64,000 nucleotides of DNA from Streptomyces sp. V3I8 (GCF_030817535.1 NZ_JAUSZL010000002.1:124001-188000); one strand, 5' to 3'; shown: positions 1-8,372, counted from the stretch's first letter. The notes: generated by a model not told the origin, from the sequence alone. Made by a program: numbers and translations.

Positions 1-2
1 AA

Positions 3-887
3 CAGTGGCTCGCGGACAACGTGGAACGCCTGCAGTCCCTCGGTTACCCCGCACGGTGGGTCACGCCCGCCGAAGCGGCACGGATCTCGGGTCCGCTGCG
101 GATCCCGACGACCATCACGCGCATCGCGCACTTCCCCGGCGAGGGATACGTGCTGCCCGGCCTCTTCGTGCGCAGCCTGCTCGCGGATGCCGAGCGGCAC
201 GGTGCCGAGTACGTGGTCGGCGAGGCCGTGGAGATCGACGAGGGGCCCGACCGGGTGACCGTCACCCTGGCCGGGGGCGAGGTCAGGCCGGCCGACCGGG
301 TCGTGCTGGCGGCGGGCCGCTGGACGCGGCGGCTCGCCGCGCGGGCCGGGATCGACGTTCCCATGGTGACGGACACCGGGCGCGGATCGCCGGCCGTCGG
401 TCTGCTCGGATACGTACGCCACCCGGGGCTCGCCCTGCGCTGCGTGGTCCACAGCCCCGGCCTCAACCTCCGGCCCGCCGGTGACGGGTGCGCGGTCCTG
501 CAGGCCCTCGACCTGAACGCGGACGTCGATCCGGCCGACCCCCCGTCCGCCGACGGAGACGTCGCGGGCACCTTCGCGCGCCGGTTCTCCGCACTGGTCA
601 CCCGGCGGGGCCGGGCACCGGAGATCGACCTGCGCGTCGGTGTCCGGTCGCTGCCCGCGGACGGCCGCACCATCGCCGGTCACGCCTCGGGGCATCCCCG
701 CGTCTACTGCCTCGTCTCGCACAGCGGCGTCACCCTGGCACCCGTCCTGGGACGCCTGGTGGCGGCCGAGATCACGACCGGCCGGGAACAGGGTCTCCTC
801 GCGGCTTTCCGGCCCACGCGCTTCACCGGCGGCCGGGGTCCGGGCCCGCAGGCCGACCAGCGCGCCACCAGGTTGGGCGAACAGTAG
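3..887 (+). CDS. FAD-dependent amino-acid oxidase (DadA/DAO-like), 5' truncated
   Basis: The reading frame is open from base 3, so the N-terminal FAD-binding Rossmann motif lies outside the window; the GTG at 21 is an internal codon. What remains is the substrate-domain half of a DAO-family flavoprotein: a PGEGYVLP segment, a VVLAAGRWTRRLA stretch typical of the FAD-binding fold, and a C-terminal HSGVTLAPVLGRLVA segment that in the family closes over the flavin. DAO proteins oxidise C-N bonds of amino or imino acids. It points the same way as the HAD-like and tautomerase genes and probably belongs to the same biosynthetic cluster. The substrate cannot be read from the sequence. Confidence 0.8.
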   Translation, partial: QWLADNVERLQSLGYPARWVTPAEAARISGPLRIPTTITRIAHFPGEGYVLPGLFVRSLLADAERHGAEYVVGEAVEIDEGPDRVTVTLAGGEVRPADRVVLAAGRWTRRLAARAGIDVPMVTDTGRGSPAVGLLGYVRHPGLALRCVVHSPGLNLRPAGDGCAVLQALDLNADVDPADPPSADGDVAGTFARRFSALVTRRGRAPEIDLRVGVRSLPADGRTIAGHASGHPRVYCLVSHSGVTLAPVLGRLVAAEITTGREQGLLAAFRPTRFTGGRGPGPQADQRATRLGEQ

Positions 888-936
888 GTCCCTGCGCACG
901 TGAGGGCCGCCGCGCCCGGCGAGACGGTCACCCGGC

Positions 937-953
937 GGGAACGGAACGGGAAC
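937..953. promoter_or_regulatory. GGGAAC direct-repeat pair, 11-bp spacing
   Basis: GGGAAC occurs at 937-942 and 948-953, exactly 11 bp apart, in the 242-bp spacer ahead of the HAD-like gene. The same hexamer with 11-bp spacing recurs before other units of the cluster. SARP activators usually bind short direct repeats at 11-bp spacing. Assigning this site to the SARP at 2839 is inference. Confidence 0.4.
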
Positions 954-1129
954 GGGGCCCGGGACAGTCCTGGTGACCCGGACGGCGGCAGGTCCGCCGC
1001 CGCCCGTGCCGTACTCCCCGCTGCAGTCCCCGCCTTCGTTCCGGCAACCGGTTTGGAGACCCCCATGGACCCGTCACCGCGCACCGGTGGAACGCCGCGC
1101 GTCGTCCGGCACGACGGAAAGGCCGCGGT

Positions 1130-1855
1130 ATGACCTCCGTGTTCGTCTTCGGCATCGACGGCACCCTCACCGACACCCCGGCCGCCACCGTCGAGCTGAT
1201 CGGCGCCGTCGCCCGGGACCTCGGCGCCCGTCCCACGCGGACGGAGGTGTCGGCGGTGCTGGGTAAACCCCCGCAGGCGCTGTTCGCACGGCTGTTGGGC
1301 ACGTGCGTCCACGACACCGTGACCGCCGAGGCCGTCGCCCGGTACCGGCGCCGCTTCGTCACGGACGTCCTGGGCCGGGGCCCGGCGCTCCTGCTGCCCG
1401 GCGTGGCCGAAGGGCTCGACCGGCTGCGGGCGGCGGGGCACCCGCTCGGTGTCGCCACCTCGAAGGTGTACGCCGACGCCCACGCGCTGCTGGACGCCAC
1501 CGGCATCCTCAACAGGTTCGACACCGTCGTGGGCCACAACATGGTCGGACGCGGCAAGCCGCATCCCGACCTGGTGGTGCGGGTCCTGGCCGACCTCGGC
1601 GCACGGGCGTCGCGGTCCTGGTACGTCGGCGGCACCGCCACCGACATGACGACGGCCCGTGCGGCCGGTCTCCGGGCCGTGGGCGTCTCCTACGGCGCCT
1701 ACGGCGCCGACCCCGTCGAGGCGCTCCGTGCCGCCGGTGCCGACCACGTCGTGGCCGACTTCACCTCGGTGACCGAGGTGCTCCTGCGCGGGGCGGCGTC
1801 CACCGCCCGGGCCCTCGGCGGGAACCGCCCGCAACCGGCCGGAGCCCTGCCGTGA
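1130..1855 (+). CDS. HAD-superfamily protein lacking the nucleophilic Asp
   Basis: The 241-residue protein has the fold signature and length of phosphoglycolate-phosphatase-like HAD hydrolases: motif I near residue 8, a Ser/Thr motif II (VATSK), Lys143 in GRGKPHPD, and motif IV near 167-172. Motif I, however, reads FGIDGTLTDT instead of FDxDGT, so the Asp nucleophile is Gly8. Motif IV reads YVGGTATDM, so the first Mg-binding Asp is Gly168. The general acid Asp10, Lys143 and Asp172 remain. A normal phosphatase reaction is therefore unlikely; a pseudoenzyme or an altered chemistry is more plausible. The ATG overlaps the stop of a possible 22-codon ORF (1065-1133) as ATGA. Confidence 0.8.
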   Translation: MTSVFVFGIDGTLTDTPAATVELIGAVARDLGARPTRTEVSAVLGKPPQALFARLLGTCVHDTVTAEAVARYRRRFVTDVLGRGPALLLPGVAEGLDRLRAAGHPLGVATSKVYADAHALLDATGILNRFDTVVGHNMVGRGKPHPDLVVRVLADLGARASRSWYVGGTATDMTTARAAGLRAVGVSYGAYGADPVEALRAAGADHVVADFTSVTEVLLRGAASTARALGGNRPQPAGALP

Positions 1856-1985
1856 CCGCCCGGCCGGGCACCCGCTGGACCGCCTCGCCCGGACCGGGAA
1901 ACCGGACCGGAAAGCGATCGACGAACAACCGGCGGACAGCCGGCCGAACAATCCGGCGAACAACCCGACAAGCAAGGAGAGCACT

Positions 1986-2237
1986 GTGCCTGTGGTGACC
2001 GTGGACTGGTGGAAGGGCAACGACCGACAGAAACGAGCCGATCTTGTGGGCGAGTTGACCACGACGGTGGCCCGGATCGCGGGATGCCCGAGAGATGCCG
2101 TGACCGTACTGGTGCGGGACGTCGAGCAGGATCACTGGGGACGTGGCGGCGTGCTGGCCGACACGCCGGCCGAGGAACCGGCGGGCCCGGCACCGGTGCC
2201 GGACGACGCCGAACCCGTACTGTCGAGGCGCCCTTGA
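1986..2237 (+). CDS. 4-oxalocrotonate tautomerase-family protein
   Basis: The 83-residue product begins Met-Pro-Val-Val-Thr-Val. Removal of Met exposes Pro1, the catalytic base of the 4-OT superfamily. The first 60 residues fit the usual 4-OT beta-alpha-beta unit, including the DAVTVLVRDV strand and the WGRGG segment. The last 20 residues are a Pro/Glu-rich tail not usual for the family. The start is GTG, chosen because AAGGAG lies just upstream and because it places Pro second. Such enzymes move enol/keto or amide tautomers, which suits a small-molecule pathway. The substrate is unknown. Confidence 0.75.
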   Translation: MPVVTVDWWKGNDRQKRADLVGELTTTVARIAGCPRDAVTVLVRDVEQDHWGRGGVLADTPAEEPAGPAPVPDDAEPVLSRRP

Positions 2238-2838
2238 CAAAGCCCGACGCACACGGTCGGTGGCCGGCGGCAGAGGACCGCCGGCCACCGGCCGTGTGCG
2301 CGTGGCGGAGCCGGCGGACACGTGCCCGCGGCGCCCCGCGTTCGCCGCACCACGTCCACCGTCCGGCCCCGCGCTCCGCTCGGCGACGCCGCGGACCCGC
2401 GCCCGTACGCACCGAAACGGAACCGGTTGCTACGCCACGTGACGACGTCCGTACGGGGACGACGCCCGCCGGGTCCGGCCGCCGCACCGCGGCCCGGCGC
2501 TCCGCACGGCGGCGGCGACCGACCGCCTGCGCACAGTCCGGGCACGTCCGTCGGGTCCTGTGGGGGTGCAACCCCACGAGCTGCGCAAAGCCCAAACCCC
2601 TACGAAAACTTGTCCGATATCCGCCAGCGCGCCCTCCGTCAGCGGCACGAGAGGCCGGAACCCGCGCCGACCGGTGCACATCGTGGGCGAAGATGTATAC
2701 GTCGACGACGGCCGCCGAGCGCGGTTCCCTGCGGAGCATCGAGGAACGGGAAACGGTCTCCGGCCCCGCCGTGAGGTGCCCCCTGCAGGTGAGCAGCGCG
2801 GTGACGGCCGCCCCCGTACCGAGGAGAGGGCACGCGCC
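2238..2838. other. 600-bp spacer and probable leader/promoter region of the SARP gene
   Basis: No convincing gene is visible; the open frames here have arginine/proline-rich composition typical of shadows. A relatively A/T-rich stretch at about 2580-2625 and again near 2690-2705 is where promoter elements are most likely. GTTCCC at 2724 and GGGAAA at 2748 lie just upstream of the regulator's ribosome-binding site and resemble the repeats seen elsewhere in the cluster. Confidence 0.4.
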
Positions 2839-5800
2839 ATGCACGAATCAGCGCCCATACGCTTTCGTATCCTCGGGTCCCTGGAATGTTGGGACGGGGA
2901 CGAGCGCGTCCACGTCGGAGGGCCCGTCAGCGAACGGGTCCTGGTGATGCTGCTCCTCGAACCCCAGCGCGTCCTGCCGGTGCACCGGCTCGTCGAAGCC
3001 GTCTGGGACGAGGACGCCCCCGCCACCGCGGCGCACCAGGTGCGCAAGGCCGTGGCCGAGCTGCGCCAGCGCATCCCCGGCGGACGCGATCTCATCGTCA
3101 CGGACGGGCCCGGGTACCGTGCCGCCGTCACGACCGGGCAGCTCGACCTGCTGCAGTTCACCGACGCCCTGCGGCGGGCACGCGACCACGCCGCCGCCGG
3201 CCTGGCCATCGAGGCGACGGCGCTGCTGCGCGAAGCCGTCGCCCTGTGGCGCGGGCCGGTGCTGTCCGGCAGCGGCGGCGCGGTCGTCGACGCCGCCTCC
3301 GCCGCGCTGGAGGAACGGCGCATGACCGCGGTGGAGCAGCTCTTCGAACTCGGGCTGGAGGCCGGGGAGGGTTCCGAACTGGTCGCCGGGATCCGCGAGG
3401 CCATCGGTGGCAACCCGCTGCGCGAGACCCTCCGCGGTCAGCTCATGCTCGCCCTGTACCGCTCGGGCCGCCAGGCCGAGGCGCTGGAGGAGTACGGCAA
3501 CATCCGCGATCTGCTCGACGAGGAACTCGGCATCCAGCCGAGCGACTCCCTGCGTGAACTGCACCAGGCCATCCTGCGCAACGAACCCTCGCTGACCGTC
3601 GCCGCCGCGCCCTCCGCGGCGGCCCCGGCGGTGACCGGCAGCCGCTCCACGCTGCCCTACGACCTGCGCGACTTCACCGGCCGCGAGGAGGAGCTGCACA
3701 AACTCCTCGGCTTCGTCGAGGGCGCCACCGGCTCCGGCCCCCTCATCGTCGCCATCGACGGTATGGGCGGCAGCGGCAAGACCTCCCTCGCCGTGCGCGC
3801 CGCACACCGTCTCGCCGACCGGTACCCCGACGCCCAGCTCCACCTCGACCTGCGCGGCTACACCCCCGGCGAGGAACCCCTCACGCCGGCCGCCGCGGCC
3901 GAAGCCCTGCTGCGCATGCTCGGCGTCCCGGGCGAGCGCATCCCCGACGACCCGGAGGGCCGCATCACCCTGTGGCGCTCCACCATGACCAGACACCGGA
4001 TGATCCTGCTGCTTGACAACGTAGTCAGCGAAGCGCAGGTGAAACCGCTCCTCGCCTCCCCCACCGGCACCGTCGTCCTGATCACCAGCCGAGCCCTGCT
4101 CGTGGACCTGGACGCGGCGCACTCCGTCTCCCTCGGCACCATGGCACCGCCGGACAGCGTCGCCCTGATCGTCGGCATCATCGGGGAACGCCGGGCGGAG
4201 GCCGAACCCACGGCCGTCGCCGATCTGGCCGATCTCAGCGGCCATCTGCCGCTCGCCCTGCGGATCGCCGCGGCACGGCTGCGCAAACGGCCCCGCTGGA
4301 CCGTGCGCTACCTCGTGGACCGGCTCCGCGACGACGCCCACCGCCTCGCGGAACTCAGCGCCGGCGAACGCAGCGTGGAGGTCACACTGCGGCTGTCGTA
4401 CGAGGGACTGGGCGCCGACTACCGCAAGTCCTTCCGGCTGCTGGGGCAGTACCCGGGCTCGGACCTCGACGTCTACACGGCGGCGGCTCTTCTCGACTCG
4501 GGCATCAGGGACGCCGAGGACGTCCTGGAGTACCTGCTCGACATGCACCTCGTGCAGCAGCACGAGCCGGGCCGCTACGCGTTCCACGACCTCGTGCGCA
4601 GCTTCGCCCTGATGCTGTCGCGGACCCGCAGTTCCGGTGGCACCGGCGAGTTCTCCGAGGAGGCCGAGGGCGCGGTGCGCCGCTTGCTGGAGTTCTCGCT
4701 CGCCGCCTCGGACGCCGCCTGCGACCTGCTCTTCCCCGGTCGGGTCCGGATGACGCGTCCCGCCCCCTCGTTCGAGCCGGAACTGGCTCCGCTGGCCTCG
4801 CCGGAGGCCGCCCGTGACTGGTTCGAACGGGAGCAGGACGGTCTCCTCGCGGCGATCACCCTGGCGTTCCGGCGGGGTCTGGACCGCGAGGTCGCCCTGC
4901 TCGCGGCGAACGTCGTCTTCCATCTCGACCTGCGGGGCAGGCTGGACGACTTCCTCGCCCTGTGCCGCACCGCGCTCGCCGCGGCCCGCCGCCTGAACGA
5001 GGCCGATCTGCTGCGGCTGAGCCTGTCCAACCTGGCGGTCGCCTGCTGGAAGCGCGGCAGGTTCGAGGACGGCATAGCGGCGGCGGTCGAGGCCCACGAA
5101 TTGGCGGTCGAGCTCGGCGACCTGCGGGGACAGGCCAAGGACACCGGTGTCCTCGGCCTGCTGCTCGCCACCACCGGCCGCTTCGACGAGGCGCTGCCCC
5201 GGCTGGAGCAGTCGATCGCCCTCAAGCGCGAACTCGGCGCCGAACGGGCGGAGGCGGAGTCGCTGTCGAACGTCAGCGGCGTCTACATGGAGCGCGGCTG
5301 CTTCGAGGAGGCGGTGCGCGCGGCCACCCGGTCCATCGAACTCGCCCGCACACTCGGGGCGTCGGAGAAGGAGCTCGTCGGGCTGAGCGATCTGGCGCAG
5401 GTCCGGCTGGCCATGGGCGACGTGGAGGCGGCGGCCCGTACGCTCGCGGGCGCCCGTGAGCGCGCTCCCGGTGCGCTGGCCCCGGCCGACCGGGCGCTGC
5501 AGCTCGTCCTCTCCGCGGAGGCCGAGGGCCGGCTCGGGCGGCAGCGGCAGGCCCTGCACTGGGTGGAGGAGGCCCTTGCCACGAAAGGGCTGGAGGACGC
5601 GCCCGTACGGGAGGTCACCGTATGGAACACGGCCGGGCGGTTCTTCCACCGGGCCGGGGACGACGAGCGGGCGCTGGGGTTGCACCGGCAGGCGCTCGCG
5701 TCCGCGGCCCGGCTGGGCCACCGGGTGGAGGAGGCCTACGCGCTGGACGGCATCGCCCGGGCGCTGACGGCCCTCGGTGACACCGCGGGCGCCGCCGAGC

Positions 5801-5868
5801 AGGGGGCCGCCGCCGAGGAGGCGTTCCTCGCCATGGGGATTCCCGGGCGTTTCCGCCGGGGGGAGTGA
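2839..5868 (+). CDS. Large SARP-family activator (AfsR-like: wHTH-BTAD-NB-ARC-TPR)
   Basis: This 1009-residue regulator has the full AfsR-like layout. An OmpR-type winged helix occupies about residues 5-95 and a bacterial transcriptional activation domain about 100-245. An NB-ARC/STAND ATPase follows with Walker A GMGGSGKTS at about 308-316 and Walker B RMILLLDNV near 387-395. Tetratricopeptide-like helices run from about 700 to 980. The ATG at 2839 was chosen over the upstream in-frame codon at 2560 because GAGGAG sits 12-18 bases before it and the wHTH begins at once. SARPs bind direct repeats overlapping the -35 region of cluster promoters, so it is the natural cluster-situated activator of the genes on both sides. 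Confidence 0.92.
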   Translation: MHESAPIRFRILGSLECWDGDERVHVGGPVSERVLVMLLLEPQRVLPVHRLVEAVWDEDAPATAAHQVRKAVAELRQRIPGGRDLIVTDGPGYRAAVTTGQLDLLQFTDALRRARDHAAAGLAIEATALLREAVALWRGPVLSGSGGAVVDAASAALEERRMTAVEQLFELGLEAGEGSELVAGIREAIGGNPLRETLRGQLMLALYRSGRQAEALEEYGNIRDLLDEELGIQPSDSLRELHQAILRNEPSLTVAAAPSAAAPAVTGSRSTLPYDLRDFTGREEELHKLLGFVEGATGSGPLIVAIDGMGGSGKTSLAVRAAHRLADRYPDAQLHLDLRGYTPGEEPLTPAAAAEALLRMLGVPGERIPDDPEGRITLWRSTMTRHRMILLLDNVVSEAQVKPLLASPTGTVVLITSRALLVDLDAAHSVSLGTMAPPDSVALIVGIIGERRAEAEPTAVADLADLSGHLPLALRIAAARLRKRPRWTVRYLVDRLRDDAHRLAELSAGERSVEVTLRLSYEGLGADYRKSFRLLGQYPGSDLDVYTAAALLDSGIRDAEDVLEYLLDMHLVQQHEPGRYAFHDLVRSFALMLSRTRSSGGTGEFSEEAEGAVRRLLEFSLAASDAACDLLFPGRVRMTRPAPSFEPELAPLASPEAARDWFEREQDGLLAAITLAFRRGLDREVALLAANVVFHLDLRGRLDDFLALCRTALAAARRLNEADLLRLSLSNLAVACWKRGRFEDGIAAAVEAHELAVELGDLRGQAKDTGVLGLLLATTGRFDEALPRLEQSIALKRELGAERAEAESLSNVSGVYMERGCFEEAVRAATRSIELARTLGASEKELVGLSDLAQVRLAMGDVEAAARTLAGARERAPGALAPADRALQLVLSAEAEGRLGRQRQALHWVEEALATKGLEDAPVREVTVWNTAGRFFHRAGDDERALGLHRQALASAARLGHRVEEAYALDGIARALTALGDTAGAAEQGAAAEEAFLAMGIPGRFRRGE

Positions 5869-5925
5869 CCCGTTCACCCTCCTCGGAGCAACCGCCTTGC
5901 CCTGTGGGGCGGTGGGAGCGCGACA

Positions 5926-5962
5926 TGCCGATGCCCGCCGTTCGTCACGGCGGGCATCGGCA
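5926..5962. terminator. Bidirectional hairpin terminator
   Basis: Bases 5926-5940 pair perfectly with 5948-5962 (15-bp G/C-rich stem, 7-base loop). The hairpin sits between the convergent SARP gene and the repeat-protein gene and could end transcription from both sides. Confidence 0.7.
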
Positions 5963-5997
5963 GGGGGAGCGCGGTTCGGCGGGTGGGGCGGACGCGC

Positions 5998-6618
5998 TCA
6001 GGCGGCGAGGAAGTTGGGCCCTTCGTCGCCCTGCGTCCCGGCGGTGACGACGTTCGGACCTTCATCGCCCTCGACACCGGCCGCCGCGACGACGTTCGGG
6101 CCTTCATCCCCCTCGATGCCGATCGCGACGACGTTCGGGCCCTCATCACCTTCCACACCGGCCGTGACGACGTTCGGACCTTCGTCCCCCTCGATGCCGA
6201 TCGTGACGGCATTCGGGCCCTCGTCGCCTTCCGCACCGGCCGCGACAACGTTCGGACCTTCATCGCCCTCGACACCGGCCGCCGCGACGACGTTCGGGCC
6301 CTCATCGCCCTCGGCGCCAATCGCGACGACGTTCGGGCCCTCATCACCTTCCGCACCGGCCGTGACGACGTTCGGGCCCTCGTCGCCCTCGGTGGCGGTC
6401 GTGGTGACGTTCGGGCCCTCGTCGGAGGCGGGCGTCGGGGCCGGGGCGCGGTGCGAAGGGGCGTCCCAGGCGAGGGAGATGCCGGGGACGACGTTCGGCC
6501 CCTCGTCCGAGGCGGGGCTCGCGGCGGCCGTTCCGGCGGCGACACCGGCCGCGAGGGCCAGCGTGATCGCCGCGTGGGCGAGGTGAGCGGCCGAGGTTCC
6601 GAAGCCCTTGAGAAGCAT
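5998..6618 (-). CDS. Tandem DEGPN-repeat protein, candidate multi-core peptide precursor
   Basis: I do not recognise a family. The 206-residue product starts with a hydrophobic Ala/Leu-rich segment (about 10-33) that could be a Sec signal or a leader ending near AAAS. It then carries twelve copies of Asp-Glu-Gly-Pro-Asn at residues 38, 66, 79, 92, 105, 119, 132, 145, 158, 171, 185 and 198, with 13- or 14-residue spacing from the third copy on. Between copies the sequence is short and aliphatic ([25 protein letters not shown]). There is no Cys, and no Lys or Arg after residue 57, so the repeat part is strongly acidic. The ATG follows a GAAGG ribosome-binding site. The ATP-grasp gene lies directly upstream on the same strand. 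Alternatives are a secreted structural or metal-binding repeat protein. Confidence 0.7.
   Translation of the reverse strand: MLLKGFGTSAAHLAHAAITLALAAGVAAGTAAASPASDEGPNVVPGISLAWDAPSHRAPAPTPASDEGPNVTTTATEGDEGPNVVTAGAEGDEGPNVVAIGAEGDEGPNVVAAAGVEGDEGPNVVAAGAEGDEGPNAVTIGIEGDEGPNVVTAGVEGDEGPNVVAIGIEGDEGPNVVAAAGVEGDEGPNVVTAGTQGDEGPNFLAA
6013..6507 (-). repeat. DEGPN repeat array, 12 units, 39/42-bp period
   Basis: On the plus strand the array appears as recurring CGACGTTCGGGCC-type words every 39 or 42 bases. A three-unit block (TAG, AIG, AAAG variants) at residues 79-118 recurs at 145-184, so a five-unit segment seems to have duplicated, with silent and conservative changes since. The core DEGPN is invariant in all twelve copies while the next two residues vary (VV, VT, AV, FL), which suggests selection on the core. 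Confidence 0.9.
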
Positions 6619-6724
6619 GATGTCCGCCTTCTGTCGTCACGGTCTGCGGTGCTGACAGAAAGAAAGGTCGCGTCAGGCGCTCCCAGCACGTTCCGCTTCC
6701 GTTACCGGCCCGCCGGGCGGTGCG

Positions 6725-6741
6725 GGGAAGCACCCGGGAAC
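6725..6741. promoter_or_regulatory. GGGAAG/GGGAAC pair upstream of the repeat-protein gene
   Basis: GGGAAG at 6725-6730 and GGGAAC at 6736-6741 are spaced exactly 11 bp, about 110 bp upstream of the repeat-protein start and downstream of the terminator that isolates it from the ATP-grasp gene. The pair is a candidate SARP operator giving this gene its own promoter. Confidence 0.4.
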
Positions 6742-6795
6742 CCCGTCGGCACGGCCCGCCGCACGTCGGCGGAGGACGACACTAAGGACGACGCG

Positions 6796-6834
6796 GACCG
6801 CCCGCACGGCCCTCTCCGGGCCGTGCGGGCGGTC
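6796..6834. terminator. 17-bp perfect hairpin after the ATP-grasp gene
   Basis: Bases 6796-6812 are the exact reverse complement of 6818-6834, with loop TCTCC. It begins 23 bases past the ATP-grasp stop codon in the direction of that gene, a classic intrinsic-terminator position in Streptomyces, where a U-tract is often absent. It implies that the repeat protein is transcribed separately. Confidence 0.8.
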
Positions 6835-6856
6835 GGGGACAGCGATGTGCCGGACC

Positions 6857-8050
6857 TCAGATGTGGTCGGGACGCCGGCTCACCTCCGCGCGCAGCAGCC
6901 GCCCGGTCGCGGCGACCGTCTCGGCGGCCTCCTGCGTGGATTCCGCGCTGATCATCACGTAGCCCTCCGCGGCGTCGCCGTGGGCGGGTATGTCGTCCCC
7001 GGACACGTACGGGAAGTGCACCCGGTGGACGCCGGGCAGCTCGGACACCGCCTCCAGCCCGGACACCGACAACAGCCGCCCCACCGGCAGGCGGTAGGAC
7101 GCGACGGCCGCGTACCGGTCGGCCGTCGGTACGTCCATGGGTTTGCCGGTCAACGCCTGTACGAGTTCCGCTTCCGCGCTGAAGCCCGTGGCGAGCTCGA
7201 TCAGCGAGGCCAGGGGCTCGTCCGGGTAGTCGGCCTGCGAGCGCACCACGCGTGGACCGTCGGCCGTCAGCACGACCACGGTGTAGGCGTAGCCGAACTC
7301 GTATCCGGCGAGGTCGAGCAGCTCGGTCGCGATGGCACGGGCCTCCGCCTCGTCCCGTTCCTCCAGCGGGGCCGGGAAGAGGTGACTGCTCGGGTGCCAG
7401 GCGCCGTGCAGCGCCACGACCCCGACCACCCGGTGCATGCCGTCGACGGTGAGGGTCACGACGCCGTACTCCGGGCCCTCCAGGTACTGCTCCACCAGAT
7501 AGGAACGCTCACCGGCGCACTCGCTCCGCGGGACGGAGATCCGCGCGGAGGGCGGCAGGGTGCGTACGGTGACCGGGGCGCCGATCTCCTCGACCGCCGC
7601 GGGGAGTTCCTGGGCCGTACGGGCCCGGGCGGCGGCCACGTAGGAGTGCCGGCTGCCGTTGAGCAGGGCCCTCATGGCCGCGGGCTCGCTCAGCAGGCGG
7701 GCCGCGTCGACCGGGTTGGGGGTCACGCCGAGGCGGGCCGCGGTCGCGGCGACCGCGGGCAGGTCCGCCGTCCCCCCGCAGGCGAGCAGCCGCTGCGTCC
7801 CGTGGACGCGGACCGATACCTCGATCGCCTCGGCCAGGGCGGTCCCGTCCGCGAGGTCGACGAGGTCCACCGGTGTTCCCGGCGGGAATCCGTCGTCCCG
7901 GGGCAGCCGCCCGTCCGCGAGCACGCGCACGGCGAAGCCCGCCGACAGGGCCTCGTGCACGAGACGGGCGGAGGGACACAGCAGCAGCAGCCGCTGCGGA
8001 GTGCTGTCCGGGGGGTGGTGCTCCCGGTCGTGGTCGGCCGTCGCGTTCAT
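6857..8050 (-). CDS. ATP-grasp-fold protein with degenerate active site
   Basis: The 397-residue protein matches the carboxylate-amine ligase branch of ATP-grasp proteins (BacD-like layout). It has a preATP-grasp domain (about 18-115), a central domain with VEQYLEGPEYGVV (186-198), the HLFPAPLEERDEAEARAIA segment (223-241), LIELATGF (283-290) and the usual C-terminal lid with VSELPGVHRVHF. Key residues differ: the ATP-binding Lys is Arg163, the His and Glu of the usual HxE stretch are Tyr256 and Val258, and the Mg-ligand ExN pair is Arg270/Gln272. Normal ligase chemistry is therefore doubtful. The start is ATG behind GAGGAG. It is divergent from the serine acetyltransferase gene and upstream of the DEGPN-repeat gene. 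It may be a pseudoenzyme partner or binding protein. Confidence 0.8.
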   Translation of the reverse strand: MNATADHDREHHPPDSTPQRLLLLCPSARLVHEALSAGFAVRVLADGRLPRDDGFPPGTPVDLVDLADGTALAEAIEVSVRVHGTQRLLACGGTADLPAVAATAARLGVTPNPVDAARLLSEPAAMRALLNGSRHSYVAAARARTAQELPAAVEEIGAPVTVRTLPPSARISVPRSECAGERSYLVEQYLEGPEYGVVTLTVDGMHRVVGVVALHGAWHPSSHLFPAPLEERDEAEARAIATELLDLAGYEFGYAYTVVVLTADGPRVVRSQADYPDEPLASLIELATGFSAEAELVQALTGKPMDVPTADRYAAVASYRLPVGRLLSVSGLEAVSELPGVHRVHFPYVSGDDIPAHGDAAEGYVMISAESTQEAAETVAATGRLLRAEVSRRPDHI

Positions 8051-8203
8051 GGCTGGCTCCTCGTCTCCTCGGCGGAGGGCGGGATCCGGCGGCTGTCGCG
8101 CTCGCCCATGTCCCCCGTGCCCCGGACAACCGATGGTTCGTACATGTCTGGATGCTTCCTTGTCCGTAGCCGCGCCGGACCGGCTGTACCGGTCACACTC
8201 ACA

Positions 8204-8372
8204 CGTCCCCGCGCGGAGCACTTCCACGCGGAGCGTCCCCGCGCGGAGCGGCGCTCGACGACAGTGTTCCCGTGGCCGTTCCCGGATCCCTCCCCGTGCG
8301 TTCCCGGTCCGGGTCCCGGCGCGGCTCTCCGGCGCGGCCGGGCGGGGAACGGGCCGGGAAGAGAGCGGGAAC
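8204..8372. promoter_or_regulatory. Divergent promoter region with GTTCCC/GGGAAC arrays and a 16-bp direct repeat
   Basis: This is the spacer between the ATP-grasp (minus) and serine acetyltransferase (plus) genes. A 16-bp direct repeat lies at 8204-8219 and 8234-8249. GTTCCC occurs at 8266, 8278 and 8300. GGGAAC, GGGAAG and GGGAAC occur at 8345, 8356 and 8367, exactly 11 bp apart each time. The two arrays point in opposite orientations, as would suit one activator driving two divergent promoters. Binding is not shown by sequence alone. Confidence 0.5.

Noticed and set aside
704-2062. Long minus-strand ORF opposite the HAD-like gene
   Set aside because: Arg/Gly/Pro-rich composition and no recognisable domain; the plus-strand genes have clear families, so this is a high-GC shadow frame.
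2848-5877. 1009-codon minus-strand ORF antisense to the SARP gene
   Set aside because: It mirrors the SARP gene almost exactly; long antisense frames are expected in strongly G/C3-biased genes.
6013-6507. CRISPR-like array
   Set aside because: The period is 39/42 bp and in frame with a protein; no unique spacers or cas genes.
5998-6618. Graspetide (omega-ester peptide) interpretation of the repeat protein
   Set aside because: Many units lack any Ser, Thr or Lys to link to the Glu/Asp, and the ATP-grasp belongs to a ligase branch with an eroded site rather than the graspetide-type.
5983-6951. Plus-strand ORF across the DEGPN array with its own repeats (DDVRALV)
   Set aside because: It has repeats only because the DNA repeats; the minus frame has a ribosome-binding site, a signal-like N-terminus, an invariant core and a better gene neighbourhood. 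A plus-strand product cannot be fully excluded.
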